Below are positions 22,590 to 34,701 of a stretch of DNA of 64,000 nt, piece by piece (positions within the stretch are counted from its first letter, which is position 1; every line of letters begins with the position of its first letter). This DNA is from Heliopora coerulea (Eukaryota; Cnidaria; Anthozoa; Scleralcyonacea; Helioporidae): NCBI GenBank assembly GCA_030142905.1, contig JASJOG010000180.1, forward strand, positions 318,001 to 382,000. The letters run 5' to 3'. Below the pieces are notes generated by a model. The model was not told where the DNA came from. It was given only the letters and a program-made list of their open reading frames with translations, and ran no database searches. Made by a program: the position numbers and the translations under genes.

Positions 22590-25500
22590 CTAGTAAGGTC
22601 GGTTGGCATCCTTGGGTCGTTTTAGTTGTACTTTTAACCGCTTGTCGCCGATCTGAAATCCATTCATCGCTTGGATGGCCATCACAGCTGACGGTGGACT
22701 GTCATAACTTACAAAACCTGTAATAAAATCAAATAAGAGGAGATGGTTACCTTCATGAAAATTTCACATGTCATTTCACATGTGAAAAACATAGGCAATT
22801 GAAACAATTTAACTTACGACATTTTCATCTCAAATATGAAATCGGAACGTTTTCAGATATGAATTATGACACCAATTAATCATTCACGAACAAGAAAACA
22901 AAAGTAGTTCAAGTTTAATCGGTCGTTGTAAATGTCACACAACCACACGTGTTCGATCAGGTGATATAACCGTTGATATACGTCAAGTTTTCGTGCTATT
23001 TTCTCGACTAAAATTGTTGGAATCTTCATCATTTTTGAAAAACACGAATGTTTCCATGTGTTCGTTTCATAAGTACTTTACAATATTGGCTGAGGTGTTG
23101 TATCGGACATAAAACCGCTCATATTGTAAATAGTTCATACCTAATTCATATGCGAAATTACGTGGTTCAAAATTGCATGTGTGAAATATTTTCACACGAA
23201 ACATGTATTTCACAAACTAAATGAAGATTCACATGTGGAAATTGACGTCACCAACGAAATTTTCATACGACATACAGAACTGAAACATTTTCATACATGA
23301 AAGTGCATTTATTTTTAACTATTAGTTATTAATTAATTAGCATTTAAAAAATTATTTATTTATTAAAATAACCAACTTATGAATTGTTAATTAAAAACAT
23401 TATTAATTAAAAATTAATCATTTTTTACGTTTGTCGGGGTGTGTGAATTCTTCTGTTCACTTACCAAAACACTTGCTCATCCCCGACACCTTGTCAATAA
23501 AAACTTTAGCACTGATGACGTTTCCGAAAGGGCTAAAGGTGGCAAACAGATCAGCATCTTGGAATTCCTTCGGGAGATGGTAGATAAACAAGTTGGCTCC
23601 ATCCGGACCTGAAACGGTGTGGGATAATATGTAATTACATGATGAGGTTATGATGAAATATTGGAGGAGTTGACTGAAAATATTAAGACGGTACTTTGAC
23701 TTTTCTGCCTCAACCTGGAACTTGCAACATGTCAGTTATTACGACACGCTGCAAATAAATACTTAAGTGCGATTTGTTAATGTTCAAGCGAATCAGGTAC
23801 AGGAAAGTCTTACCTTCCTTCTGTTGTTGTCGTGTCGGGGACTGCATCATGTAGGAACTGTACGGATTCGTGAAACTGGCTAAAACATAACAGAAATTAA
23901 AAAAAGAAACCCTCAACGTCAGACAACCGTTCGTTGACAGGATATAGAAAACATAAACCTGGAGATGAGCATAAAAACTAAACATTCGCAGCAGTATTTT
24001 TAAGTACATGACCCAGAGCGGGTAGCAATCATGAAAACCAAACAGGTAATCGGGGAACGACCTTTCAGACCCACCAACCACGTCGTACATCATCTTTCCG
24101 TCATTCCAGCGTCATGTTTGGAAAGTTGAAATTCCATGTTTGAAATTTGTTCCACTGAAATTTCTTTTCAGTTTCGGCTTTCTCTCGCTTCTCGTTCAAC
24201 AGACCAACTGGACTATCCGATCACCGCATATTTTTACTCATCCACAGCGGCAATTCTTTTCGACTTTTCCCTGTCAATTTTTACGGGCATGTAACTGGAG
24301 AAACACTGTTCAACCGACTACAAACAGGTTGGTGGATTTTATATATCAACAGACTACTTCAATTTACAGCCTGTCTTCATTCTTCACCCATACCTGTGTA
24401 AGGCGCCACGTTCGAATACGACTGCGATAACGGGTCAGCGGCTGAAACACCGGTCATCGGGCTCATCGCTCCCATGGTTCCCATCGTCCCAGGACTGGTG
24501 CCCAACGAAGCCATTGGACTGACTCCACTGACGCCCATGTTCTGCATCCCGATGTTTGGAAAGCCAAGGGGATTAACTATAGATGTAATAGAGCAGGAAT
24601 TATTCACGGAAATTAGCAATATTACTACCTGTGCTGTGGTTTTTACAGCCTCAAAATCGTCGCAGAAAAACGTGTCCTTAAAATTGCCTTACTAAGGCTT
24701 AGAACATAATCCATAATCTAAATCCACAACCCAAACCCTAACTCTAACTCAAAACTTAACCTTTAACCAAGCCCTTAACCTAAACCTAGCCCCAACTGTT
24801 AACCTAACCCTTAACCTTGTCGTTAACTTAACCCATAACCTACCCCTAACCCTTTACCTACCCCGAAACCTAATCCTAAACTTAACCCTTAAGGCCTATC
24901 CACACGACACGACTGTCGTAGGCGGGGTTCTTCACTTTGGCGATATACGATTTCACTTTGGCGATATACGATATACGACATACGTAAGAACACAATTCCT
25001 GCTCGTAATTCACTCGCGAATGTTGCAGTTGGTCTCGAACACTCAAATGATTGAATCGGATACATCAAAATGAACACTTGTATATGACTGTCGTATCGTA
25101 TAAATGGGTCCTTAAGTGTCAGCAGTTTCCATACGTCCTCTAAACTGCACTCGCCCCGTAAAGTCGTTTTGCATGAAAAACCTTCATCAGAGTGATAGGT
25201 GCTTTAGCGCCTTAATTTCCATTCCTGATCGCTCCATGTTATTCACCTTACCACTTACGCGGCTCATACTTTCAATATCACTTACCATAATTGGTTAATC
25301 CACTCATGGAAAGAGGGTTCACGCCTGCGGTGGTCGCGGCGTTACTGGTGGCTGTGTACGTCATACCCGAGGGAGTTGACGTAAGAGTGGGACTGGTGAG
25401 CATCGGATTGGTTGCCTGTTGCATCTGGGTTTGCTGCTGTTGTTGTTGTTGCTGTTGCTGTTGCTGTTGTTGGTTGGCCACGGCTGCTGCAGCCACAAGG

Positions 25501-28500
25501 GAACCAAAAGTTCCAGGGATCAAGCCTTCAAAGAGAGAAAAACAAAGGCAAGAAGAAGGGCTGTCATTTCTAGTTTTGGTTCAAAACCCCTGATCTGCTG
25601 ACAAAGCTTAGACGTGGAAAATATCGAGAAGAACGAAGTTGCAGTTACGTTCTCTGGGATGGTCGTAGCACTTCACAAATACGCAGAACAACTCATTTCA
25701 TTTTCTTTTATTGACACATTGATAAAACCCCTCCAGACCAATTGTTCTGTATGTGCTGTTGTGAAATTCAAAAGAATTTCTGGTCAAAAACGAAGTTAAG
25801 GAGATTAACCAATATGCACACAAAAAAATAACACCTATAACATCAATATTCTATCAGACGAACTGGGCATTCGAATAGTTTTATGGAAAGGTGTAGTATA
25901 AAATAAGTTGGACATAGACAAAATGACGTATCTATGTCAACATGCTAAACGCTGAGAAAATGTGATAAACCGTTATCCAGAAATAGCGGTAATCCAGAAT
26001 GTACGCCGGTACAGTAACAAGTTTACCACCTTAACTAAAAATTTTCTGCCACCTACCAGCCGTTGCTGGGATACCAGGAAGTCCACCGACCAGTCCGCCT
26101 GGGAATGCTCCCTGCAGTGCTCCAACGGAAGCCAGTTGTTGAACCTGTAGTTTGAAAATCTTTCATTATGAAAATACGATTAATACATAGCACATACGGA
26201 AAATCCTACACCTCATTACACAGGATTTCAAGTTACTTTTGACGCCCGCGTTCCCAACAACTTTTAAACACTGACAAACTGTGAGGACGCAGAAGAATCT
26301 CGTTCAGAAATAGGGAACGTATTTTCGTAGTTCGAAAGGAATTTTAATAGTTTGTTGTGCAGGGCGTTTTCTTGCATTCAAATGAAGTCACGTAAATCAG
26401 GCTTTTTACGTAGTCCTCAACAAAACGAAGTTAACAAATACTGCAACAGATGGATTCACTTCTCTAAACTCGAATGTACAGTAAATACACCAACTGCGAT
26501 TTGAAAAACATAAAAAACCAGTTTACATTTAAAAAAAAGTTTCAGATAAATGCAAGAACACGGCCGACCTAACAATCAAAGTTCATTTTGAACTTCAGAA
26601 ACGCAACTCTTTGGTTTGGTCAAGGTTCGACAATTTTGCAGCGTAACTTTGGCGGCAAGATAACCTGAAATGGTGCGTGATTAAGGTGTGACTTTGGTAT
26701 CATCTAAAACTGCAACTACAGTAGGATAGGCTTATCTCTCATGCTAATGAATCAACGTGGGAGTTACGTATTGATTATCGGGGGAAGGGAATCATCGGCT
26801 ACAGGAGTCTGGGTACTACATTGGGAGAACCGTTGCTGGGTATCGTGACGTGGGAAGATCATGAGATCATCTGTTGTTATTTGAAGAGATTGTGTTACGC
26901 TGGAGAATGCTTTATTACGTTGTGCTATGATAATGTATAAAATTCCAAATTTTTGTCTCAAGTGACTGACTTTTTACCACCTTACTTCTCCAAATTGGGG
27001 GTAACGGTATAGGCTCCCCCGGCTCCCAATTACCCTTCCCCCCCTTGTACTGAATACATCGTTTTCGCTCAATGTCTGGAGATTCAGGTGACTTAAGGCA
27101 TCTAGCTAAACAGTGATATCCAACGAAAAAAGTTTGAAATAGGAAGGAAAACCAACTCGCTCCTTCGTCGCTCGGTTTGTACGAAAATCTCAAGCAAATG
27201 CTTTCCTGTACGGACCCCGCTTTCGGTTTATAAGTATTTGATATGAGGTGGCAATCCTAGGACTGGAAAACCTTGTATTAAACGACCAAGATATATTCAG
27301 AAGCAAACTGCAAAATTTGCTAGATGTAGCTGCAACTATTGTTTTACCTGTTGGTAGTAAGCAGCATTCAGACCGTGAACACTTGCCATGGCGTTCACTC
27401 TCTTTAATAGTTTATCTTTCTCAGTATCGGCAAACTTGACAACAATTGGTGACGAGCATCCCTGATGAAAAAATGTTAATGGTTAGAGTAGTAATGGTTA
27501 CTTACTGACATTATTTAATGACCTTAACTTGTGAAGTCGCGTGGCATACAGAACAACTTATTTTGACGGACAACATCGAGTAAACTCCGTATTTAAGCTA
27601 TAAAACGAGACGAAAGGTTTGGCAATGACTTTGAATCAAGCCAAAATACTATGTCACTCTCTTCAATTTTTGTCTCGTTTTACAGCTCAAACATTGATCT
27701 GAGTTGAATGAGTGAAATTGAAATATAACTGAACTATTTTTCTTAAAGTTGTCGTCTGTTAACCATTTTTTTTAATCTCAGCATGTAATACCTACACGTA
27801 AGGAGCATGGACATACACTGCGAAGGAAGAATTTTGCTGGGGAGCGCACAAAACTTTGTCTCACTAAAATGTATCATAGCAAACTTGAGTAAGAAAACTC
27901 CCGATATTTTATTTATTTTGGCCAAGTTACAGAACATTTGCACTACAACTTTGCACAACTAACCATTATTCTCTAACTGAGAAGGGGATACAGCTTCCCA
28001 GGCCTGAACACCTATGCCCGGAAGGGAGAATAAGAGTGGCTAGAGGACCATTGAGAACCATATGATACACGTATATTCCTGACCATCTTAAAGACTGAGT
28101 TTAAGTTTAGATACATCCTTTATGAGACGGGAGAGGTGAGACTTAAAACCGCCAAAGTTATCTAACTGTACTTTTATCTGACGAACAAATTGCACACCAC
28201 GTGATGTGTACGTGTCTAAGTGGTCTGTAGATGAGAAACGTCCAATTCGAAGAGTGAAAATGGATAAAACACGAGATATCCGACAACAGAAAATGGTCAA
28301 ATTAATACCAGGGTTGACTAGAATGTGCAAGTAACTGGCAGCATTGGCACCTTTTTTAAGGTTCTCGCCTGATTCCAAATCATTGGAGAAAAGTATAAAT
28401 AACTTCTCTAAATTATTTATGGGTGCTTTCTCCCTCCTGCACAGGATGTCGTTCAGCCAGAGCAGCCTACATTAATTTTATACTTCTAGTATGTCAAATC

Positions 28501-31500
28501 TACTTGACAACTTGCTACACAACCAAGGAGAATGCAGTAGCAACCTGATTTAAATGAACTTGGCCTAGTGCTATATAGAGTCAGCTCACTGCATTTATTT
28601 CAAGTAAGTGAAACCACTAACCTCCATTGTCCTACTGTTGTGCATTATGTCAATGGCTTTTTGTGCTTGCATTTTGCTTTCAAATGTCAAGAAAGCACAG
28701 CCTAAAAACATGTAACATACATTGTAAGGTAAAGAACTGGATTATATTAATCCATTAAGAGGCATGCATCCCACTCTTTTGAATAAAATCATCTGGCATT
28801 GGACAGAATAAAATTCTAAAGTGAACTCTTGGCCCTTTATGGCTCAACAAATCAGCAGTTAATGCATACATGAGTAGGTGCCTAAATCTACTCAATAATA
28901 TCACCCCATGTGAGCCAGATTGAAATCCTCAAGGGTGTCCTCACCCAGCAATGGGTTAAAATTAACTTTTCTCCCAAAAGGCCCATAACCTAGGAATTAC
29001 TACAATTTTGATGGCTCACTGGTACATCCTGACAGGGGTATTAAATGGCATTTTTGGTTCTTGCAAACCCTAAGATGCTCATCACCAAAAAGTATGATTC
29101 TGTGCACGTGCAATGTCTTGGCCCCTATCCATTTTCCTTGAGTCCAGCTCCCAGTCCATGCCAACAAAAACAAAATGAAAGATATGTTGACAAAATACAT
29201 TTTGCTGGTATTTCAAGTGTTTAAAAATGTGACAGAATAATGCCTAACATATCTGAAGGATTCATTGTTTATGAAAAACTGACTATACAAATGCCTTTTT
29301 TTAAACAATGAAAAGTATCTGACAGCAACTGAGCAGCAAGTCGCAGACAGCAAACTCTGCCAGCAACTGGCTTCTGAATTCTAATAAGAACCTTGCACAC
29401 AGGTGTACAAGACCTCAGATACACTGTACTGTACCTTTGCTACGTTTTTCAGCATCCCTCAGGACTGTTAGGTCTTCGATGGTACCAAAGGGTGCAAACA
29501 TCACTCGGAGATCATCTTCAGTGGTAGTCTTGGAGATCATGCCAACAAAAAGCTTGCGATCATCTGGAAAAATAACAGAAACAATTTAACGATTCAGCCC
29601 AGCTAAAATGAATCTACTGCACAGTATTCATTACTTTTGAATGTATGGTATTCAGACAGAAAGAGAAGGTAGCAGTGGTGTTATATAACTGTCAAATGCC
29701 AAATCAGACAAAGAACTTTGCAGAGTAACTGAAAGATTGTCCAAACAAAGAATGCTTACATGTAATTAACATCCTGCCATTGATCAACATTTTCACCATG
29801 ACTTTTGTATTTGAAGTCAGATCAACCAAAACAAATCACTGATTCTCAAAGTTTAGGTTTTCAGGCAGGTAGGAGCACTGACAACCCTTGTTTTGACAAC
29901 CATTTAAAGATCCAACTGGCAAAAATACTATTGTTCATGTTATTTTATGAACTTAGTGAGTTCTTTCATATTAAGCCATTTTGCATGCAAATTTGAAGGT
30001 TAATGTTGCAGCATGACAGATGTTTTTGAGTGGCATTGAAGAATTAAACCAAATCATAATTAAAATAAAATTATGTTTGTGTGCAGTAGATGTATCTGCC
30101 TCATCAGATTTCTCTGATTGAAAATAGTGATCTGTACTTGACTCAAGATCAGAAATACTAGTATATTGAATATGAAGAACTTGGTCAAATACAGTGATGC
30201 AAGACAGGTGGTTATACATGCACATTATAATGTGTGCCCTCTTCCCAAAAAATGAGGGAAAAATTGATTAGCTTTATGGTCAGCTGGATAGATGTTTCAT
30301 GTACACCACAAGTGTTTGCATAATAAAATGCTATTTGACATGTATTTACATTTGTACATGTATAAAGTATATTACTGACATAAAAAAGAAAAAGTATTTA
30401 TTACTGTACAACAATTGTCTTGGTGGGATATTTCTCTATCCTTATTTTACCTTACAGTCTTTCCTCCAAGTGAAATCCTGTTTTGAGCAGGATCTCAGGT
30501 ATGAAGAACTGTTCTTTTATACTAAAAGTATAACTGTGGATGGACACAAACCTCGTTTCTTGTCTCTATCTGCTGGCTTGACTTGCATTTTATGACTCAT
30601 CTGAACAAAGAAGAAGAAAGTAATGTAAGGGGCAAAACCAAAGCATTAGTGACTGGGTTGTTTTTTTGTTTTGTTTTCTTTTTATCTCTAATTCAGCAAG
30701 ATGGCAACAGGGATATGTCTTGTAACATTTTGCTGAATACTGGATTGAACTAGATAGTAGATTATATAGTCCTAAATAAAGGTTAGTTGCACATTTGCAC
30801 ACAGAGATATCAAACTACATGGGGCAATTTAAGGAAAGAAGAACCAGTATCACTCTAATGACACTTAACTATTATTGAGACTTTTTTGAGTGAGTTGCAA
30901 GCATGGATAGAGCGACAACTGAGAACTGTTCATGCCCTTGATAGCACTCTCCCTTGTTTCTCACAACAAGGTACTTGGTCTTCAAAATGACTAGTTCAAT
31001 TATCAAAACTACATGCTTGATAACTGCTCTTTTACTTCTCAAAATTTTGGGAAAGATTCGAAGAAATATTAGTGTAAAGAAAACAACTGAATACAATTCA
31101 GGAATCATACACAACACTTGGCTGACAGAACAATCCTTAAAGACAGTTTGGCATATGAGTTCAAGTACACACTTGAAAAGTAGAAGTTTCCCAAGTTTTC
31201 AATATAATTTCTTCACTTTATCAAGATTACTGTAACTCAACTGAAACATTTCCTTCTTACCATGATTTGCTTACAACTTTATAAAGTACTTCCTTTGCTA
31301 CTGAAAACTTCACAGAAAGAACATTAACAACAGAATCCAACAATTCCGTAGTAAACGTGCTTTGATGTTCTTCCTCATTTTTAACTTGTGAGGATTCTAA
31401 GTTCTGAGAACTTGGAACTTCCATTGGATTATATCAACTAAATCTACTCAATCATGGTATGGAAGAGACAAAATTATCATCATAAAAGCTTTACCCTGCT

Positions 31501-33013
31501 ATATTTCAAACTGACCACCAAAAATTAAGCTCATCAGCTTGATTATCACATGAAAGATCTAACAGAATGTTAACTCAATGTTTTGCTGTATACATGGCAT
31601 TAATTTGCCCAAAGTGATCCTAAATAATAGGCTTCATTTTGAGCACAACTCAATGAAAGTTTTGCGAGAGAGGAGATCTTCGACACCATATCTCAATAGT
31701 GAAACACATTTTCTCTATCATCAAACTGTTTCTTGATACTCAATTGCTAACAAAATTCAAGATAGGGCTCATTTGCTCAATACAAGCATGTTACTTGCTT
31801 GAACACAATACTCACTTCACAAAGTTAAGTTTCATCAGAGTGGCACAAAATCCAAGCTATTAGGTACATTTGAAGTAACATTGTTTGAAATTGTAACCAA
31901 ACCTAAATATGGCTTTATGGTCAAGTATTAGAAGGTTGTACTGTAGGTGCTGTAACACACTTTGCAAATTATTGTAATGGAATGTTTATTCAACTACTCA
32001 AAAACGCATTTTTTCACCTTGTTTCTAGCTTGCAACAACTCAAGCACTAGCTGGAAAATGTCCAGTAAAATTTTCCTGGATATCGGGATACTTCCACGTG
32101 GCCAGGCTTTACCGGATATTAGTATCCAGATTTGGCACATCCCCAATTGGCAACAGATTGAAAGAATCTGGTAAGGGATGTCTCTTGGAACTAATGGCTG
32201 TCATCAGAAGATCAACTTGATATTGACTCTTTGATAACAACAAAATCAAGTTATGACATCTTAATTGACAAATTCATATAAAAAACTAAGAAAGAAAAGC
32301 ACATCACATCAATTCCACATTTGTGATCCATCATTTAAGTAGAGAAAATGTCTTGTAAGACGGCCTGCCAACATTTTGTTGTTGTCTGAAAGTAATGAAG
32401 TTTCAATAGAGGTCGTCACTAATTTCAATCAGAACAGTTTCCCAGCGAGATGTCGAAGGGAAAAATAGAATCAACTTTATCTTTTCCATTCTTAAGCTCA
32501 ACGATAATCCGCAGTTTATCATAAAGTTTACTGTAAAAACCATTTATAACTCAGAGAAAAAACACGAGAAATTCTAGCGGCGAGCATTCGCCCATAGGTT
32601 GAGTAAACATAGCAGAGTCCAAACAATGTCAAGAATACTCATCGTAGAATATTTTTGATAAATAGAGAAATCGACTTACTCCAGGTAAAGTTCTCTTCTC
32701 GTGTAAGTCCTCCTGGGCTTTCAAAGACGAAGTTTTGTCACAAAACGTTACAAAGGCACAACCTGCCACAAGGAATTGTCACACAAAATGTCAACACAAA
32801 TAAATACGACCAAAAACCATCCAATTTGAGTTTCACACCTTTATGCTGTCCAGTTACACGGTCTTTTAAGATGGACAAGTCCTGGATATCGCCATAAGGC
32901 TCGAAAACTGGACGAAGTTGTTCGGCTTCCCAAGATCGGGGTACTTGGCCAACGAACAGTTTTACCGGTTCGTTTGATGGAGTAGAACCGTTTACCATCG
33001 AGCTGACATCCAT
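22590..33013 (-). CDS. CELF1/2-like: CELF (CUGBP Elav-like family) RNA-binding protein, complete, 12 coding exons, 492 aa
   Basis: Exons (minus, 5' to 3'): 33013-32839, 32762-32680, 30600-30552, 29563-29435, 28701-28622, 27461-27348, 26144-26057, 25525-25286, 24576-24394, 23879-23814, 23608-23465, 22717-22590. All have GT/AG ends and agreeing phases; they sum to 1,479 bases with a single stop (TAG, 22592-22590). RRM1 covers about residues 17-100 ([29 protein letters not shown]), RRM2 about 107-190 ([42 protein letters not shown]), then a divergent linker with 14 Gln and a Met/Gly/Ser-rich part, and RRM3 at the C-terminus ([38 protein letters not shown], ending NRPY). Length and motifs match animal CELF1/2, which bind GU-rich RNA to control splicing, translation and mRNA decay in nucleus and cytoplasm. 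Upstream 33014-33280 is presumably 5' UTR. Confidence 0.95.
22755..23300. repeat. Cluster of degenerate TTTCACATGTGAAA-type palindromes
   Basis: Intronic, between the last two CELF exons. The short palindrome TTTCACATGTGAAA and variants (TCTCAAATATGAAAT, TTTTCATACATGAAA, GATTCACATGTGGAAAT, TTTTCACACGAAACATG) recur every 20-60 bases. The same motif family recurs at 58384-58556. Likely a dispersed low-order satellite or MITE derivative. Confidence 0.55.
24696..24897. repeat. Degenerate telomere-like array in a CELF intron
   Basis: About 200 bases of imperfect CCCTAA/CTTAACC-type units (AACCCAAACCCTAACTCTAAC, CTAACCCTTAACC, CCTACCCCTAACCC). The G-rich complement corresponds to degenerate TTAGGG. 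It lies in the CELF intron between exons 24394-24576 and 25286-25525 and is immediately followed by a short tandem repeat (CACTTTGGCGATATACGAT, twice, 24933-24975). Confidence 0.75.
25431..25472 (-). repeat. CAG/CAA polyglutamine tract in the CELF linker
   Basis: Fourteen consecutive Gln codons (mixed CAA and CAG on the minus strand) in CELF coding exon 8, followed by TQMQQ. Located in the divergent linker between RRM2 and RRM3. The mixture of codons should limit slippage. Confidence 0.9.
30158..30486. repeat. Dispersed repeat copy 1 (in a CELF intron)
   Basis: About 330 bases matching 36556-36886 in the same orientation at roughly 75-80% by eye. Shared blocks: GAACTTGGTC, AAGTGTTTGCAT, AAATGCTATTTGACAT, GATATTTCTCTATCC. 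No ORF. Copy 1 lacks the flanking GCAATATCGTYCGG units seen beside copy 2. Confidence 0.6.
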
Positions 33014-33534
33014 TGCACAGTGATATACTACAAGACGGTACTTGGACGTACAAGAAGACACTCAACAGGACAGTACAACAATGCCACAAAAGACACAAAG
33101 TTCACTAGAACCACACCAAGAAAGACACAACTACACTCGGCATGACATAACGAGCGAACTACACATTTCCCACAAGCCCGCTTCGCGTGCTCTGGGATAT
33201 CGAAGAAGTTAATGGATAAGAAGGGATCTGAGAATATACACGGCTTGTCCAAAATGGCGGCAAATTTATGTTTCATTAGTCAGTCAAGCAAAATGATGTA
33301 AATAGGCAGCCTAACCTGGTTGTGTATCCTTTTTTAAGTATATTTAAACATCTAATTTAGTTTTAAACCACATTAAAGCTTTGTACGGCTTTATGGACAT
33401 GAAATTTACGTGTAAAACGTCCTGGAACATTACTTCATTCTGAAAGTTGCTGTGGACTTTCAGGACACCTTTTTGGTTAAACATGACAGCCTTCCGTCTG
33501 TAACTCGGATATAACAAACTTATGGATCACTGAC

Positions 33535-33690
33535 AGACCATGTCTAACACAAGACGCGGCTTCTTACTCGTATAAATTCACCAGTCCAAGCCTTACGTAA
33601 GCCACATCTAAGAAGATGTGACTAACACTTCACTTCTTATGGTAGTCATGTCTAACACAAGACGCAACTTCGTACTGGTATAAGTCGGCC
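33535..33690. repeat. Short direct repeat, two units
   Basis: CATGTCTAACACAAGACGC(G/A)(G/A)CTTC...ACT(C/G)GTATAA occurs at 33538-33575 and again at 33646-33684, about 108 bases apart. A tandem duplication of about 108 bases with a diverged interior. Confidence 0.55.
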
Positions 33691-34229
33691 TGCTGGTGAA
33701 TTGTATAGCACTTGCAAGTATCTGGTTAACATTCGTTAACAAGCATTTTAATGTAAAGGTAAGTGGGCGCAACGATATTTCTTCCCAAGCTCTATTTTGA
33801 ATGCAGCTTTCGAGCAATGAGTAAATTAGAATTACTTTGGCATTTGCCATAATTTACCGGTTAAGTGGACTTGCCCCAGTAACGCAATTTTCGCCTGACA
33901 AAGGGAGTGGGCGCTTATGAAAGCACGGCAACCTTTTCGGAGAAACGAAAACGAGAAGAAAACAAGGCTTACCACACAGTTTGACATGTTAAAAGAGACT
34001 ATATAATTTAATTGTATAGAGATTGAACAATACATTTAAAAAGCACACACCAAAGTCTTAAAATCGTGTTCATCAAACCATCAAACCCGTCAAATGTAAT
34101 TTGGGATCAGTACCAATATCAAACAGTTTTCTAAGTTCTCCTCCTAAGTCTTCGTCAGTAAGCGAAGGAAATTGTTTGAGACTCGATCGTCTTCTATGTG
34201 GTCAAGATAGCTTGATATGGCGAACTTTG

Positions 34230-34701
34230 CGGGGTTCGAAATTAACGATTGCCCTGAACGATCTAAATTATCTCTGGGCAACCAAGTTTTGATGAGTGGT
34301 TGTCCCTCGGGCAACCCGTTTTCAAGTACTAATGCTATTGATATTTTACCTTTTCTGAGTCACTGAAGAAAGTAAAATTACTGAAAGAACTATGGAACGC
34401 AAAAGTGCGCTCTTTCTTTTCTAAAAAGTTCGGTGAACTATTCGTATTCGTTTTTATTGCATAAGATTCGGGCAGGTTTCGTGTTATTGAGTCCGCAATA
34501 TATCAGTATTATTCAAAACAATGGCCATTGTGCATTTCAAGATAACATTGTTGTGATGTAGATATATTTGTACTTATGTGTGATGAAGTTTATGTGTTCA
34601 AATAAAAAGGTTTGGACAACCAAATTCTGTCTGGGGCGACCTAAAAAAACCTCATGGTAGCCCAGAGGACAACCAAGAAAAAAATTTAATTTCGAACCCT
34701 G
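34230..34701. mobile_element. MITE with GGGTTCGAAATTAA termini
   Basis: Left end CGGGGTTCGAAATTAA at 34230, right end TTTAATTTCGAACCCTG at 34685-34701 (inverse complement CAGGGTTCGAAATTAAA). Both are immediately flanked by CTTTG (34225-34229 and 34702-34706), a candidate 5-bp target duplication. The interior is partly palindromic (GGGCAACC/GGTTGTCC motifs near both ends). 472 bp, non-coding. Probably hAT-like, though a 5-bp duplication is shorter than the usual 8. Confidence 0.6.

Noticed and set aside
25291..25593. Plus-strand Cys/Leu-rich frames over the CAG repeat
   Set aside because: Antisense reading of the CELF polyglutamine exon.
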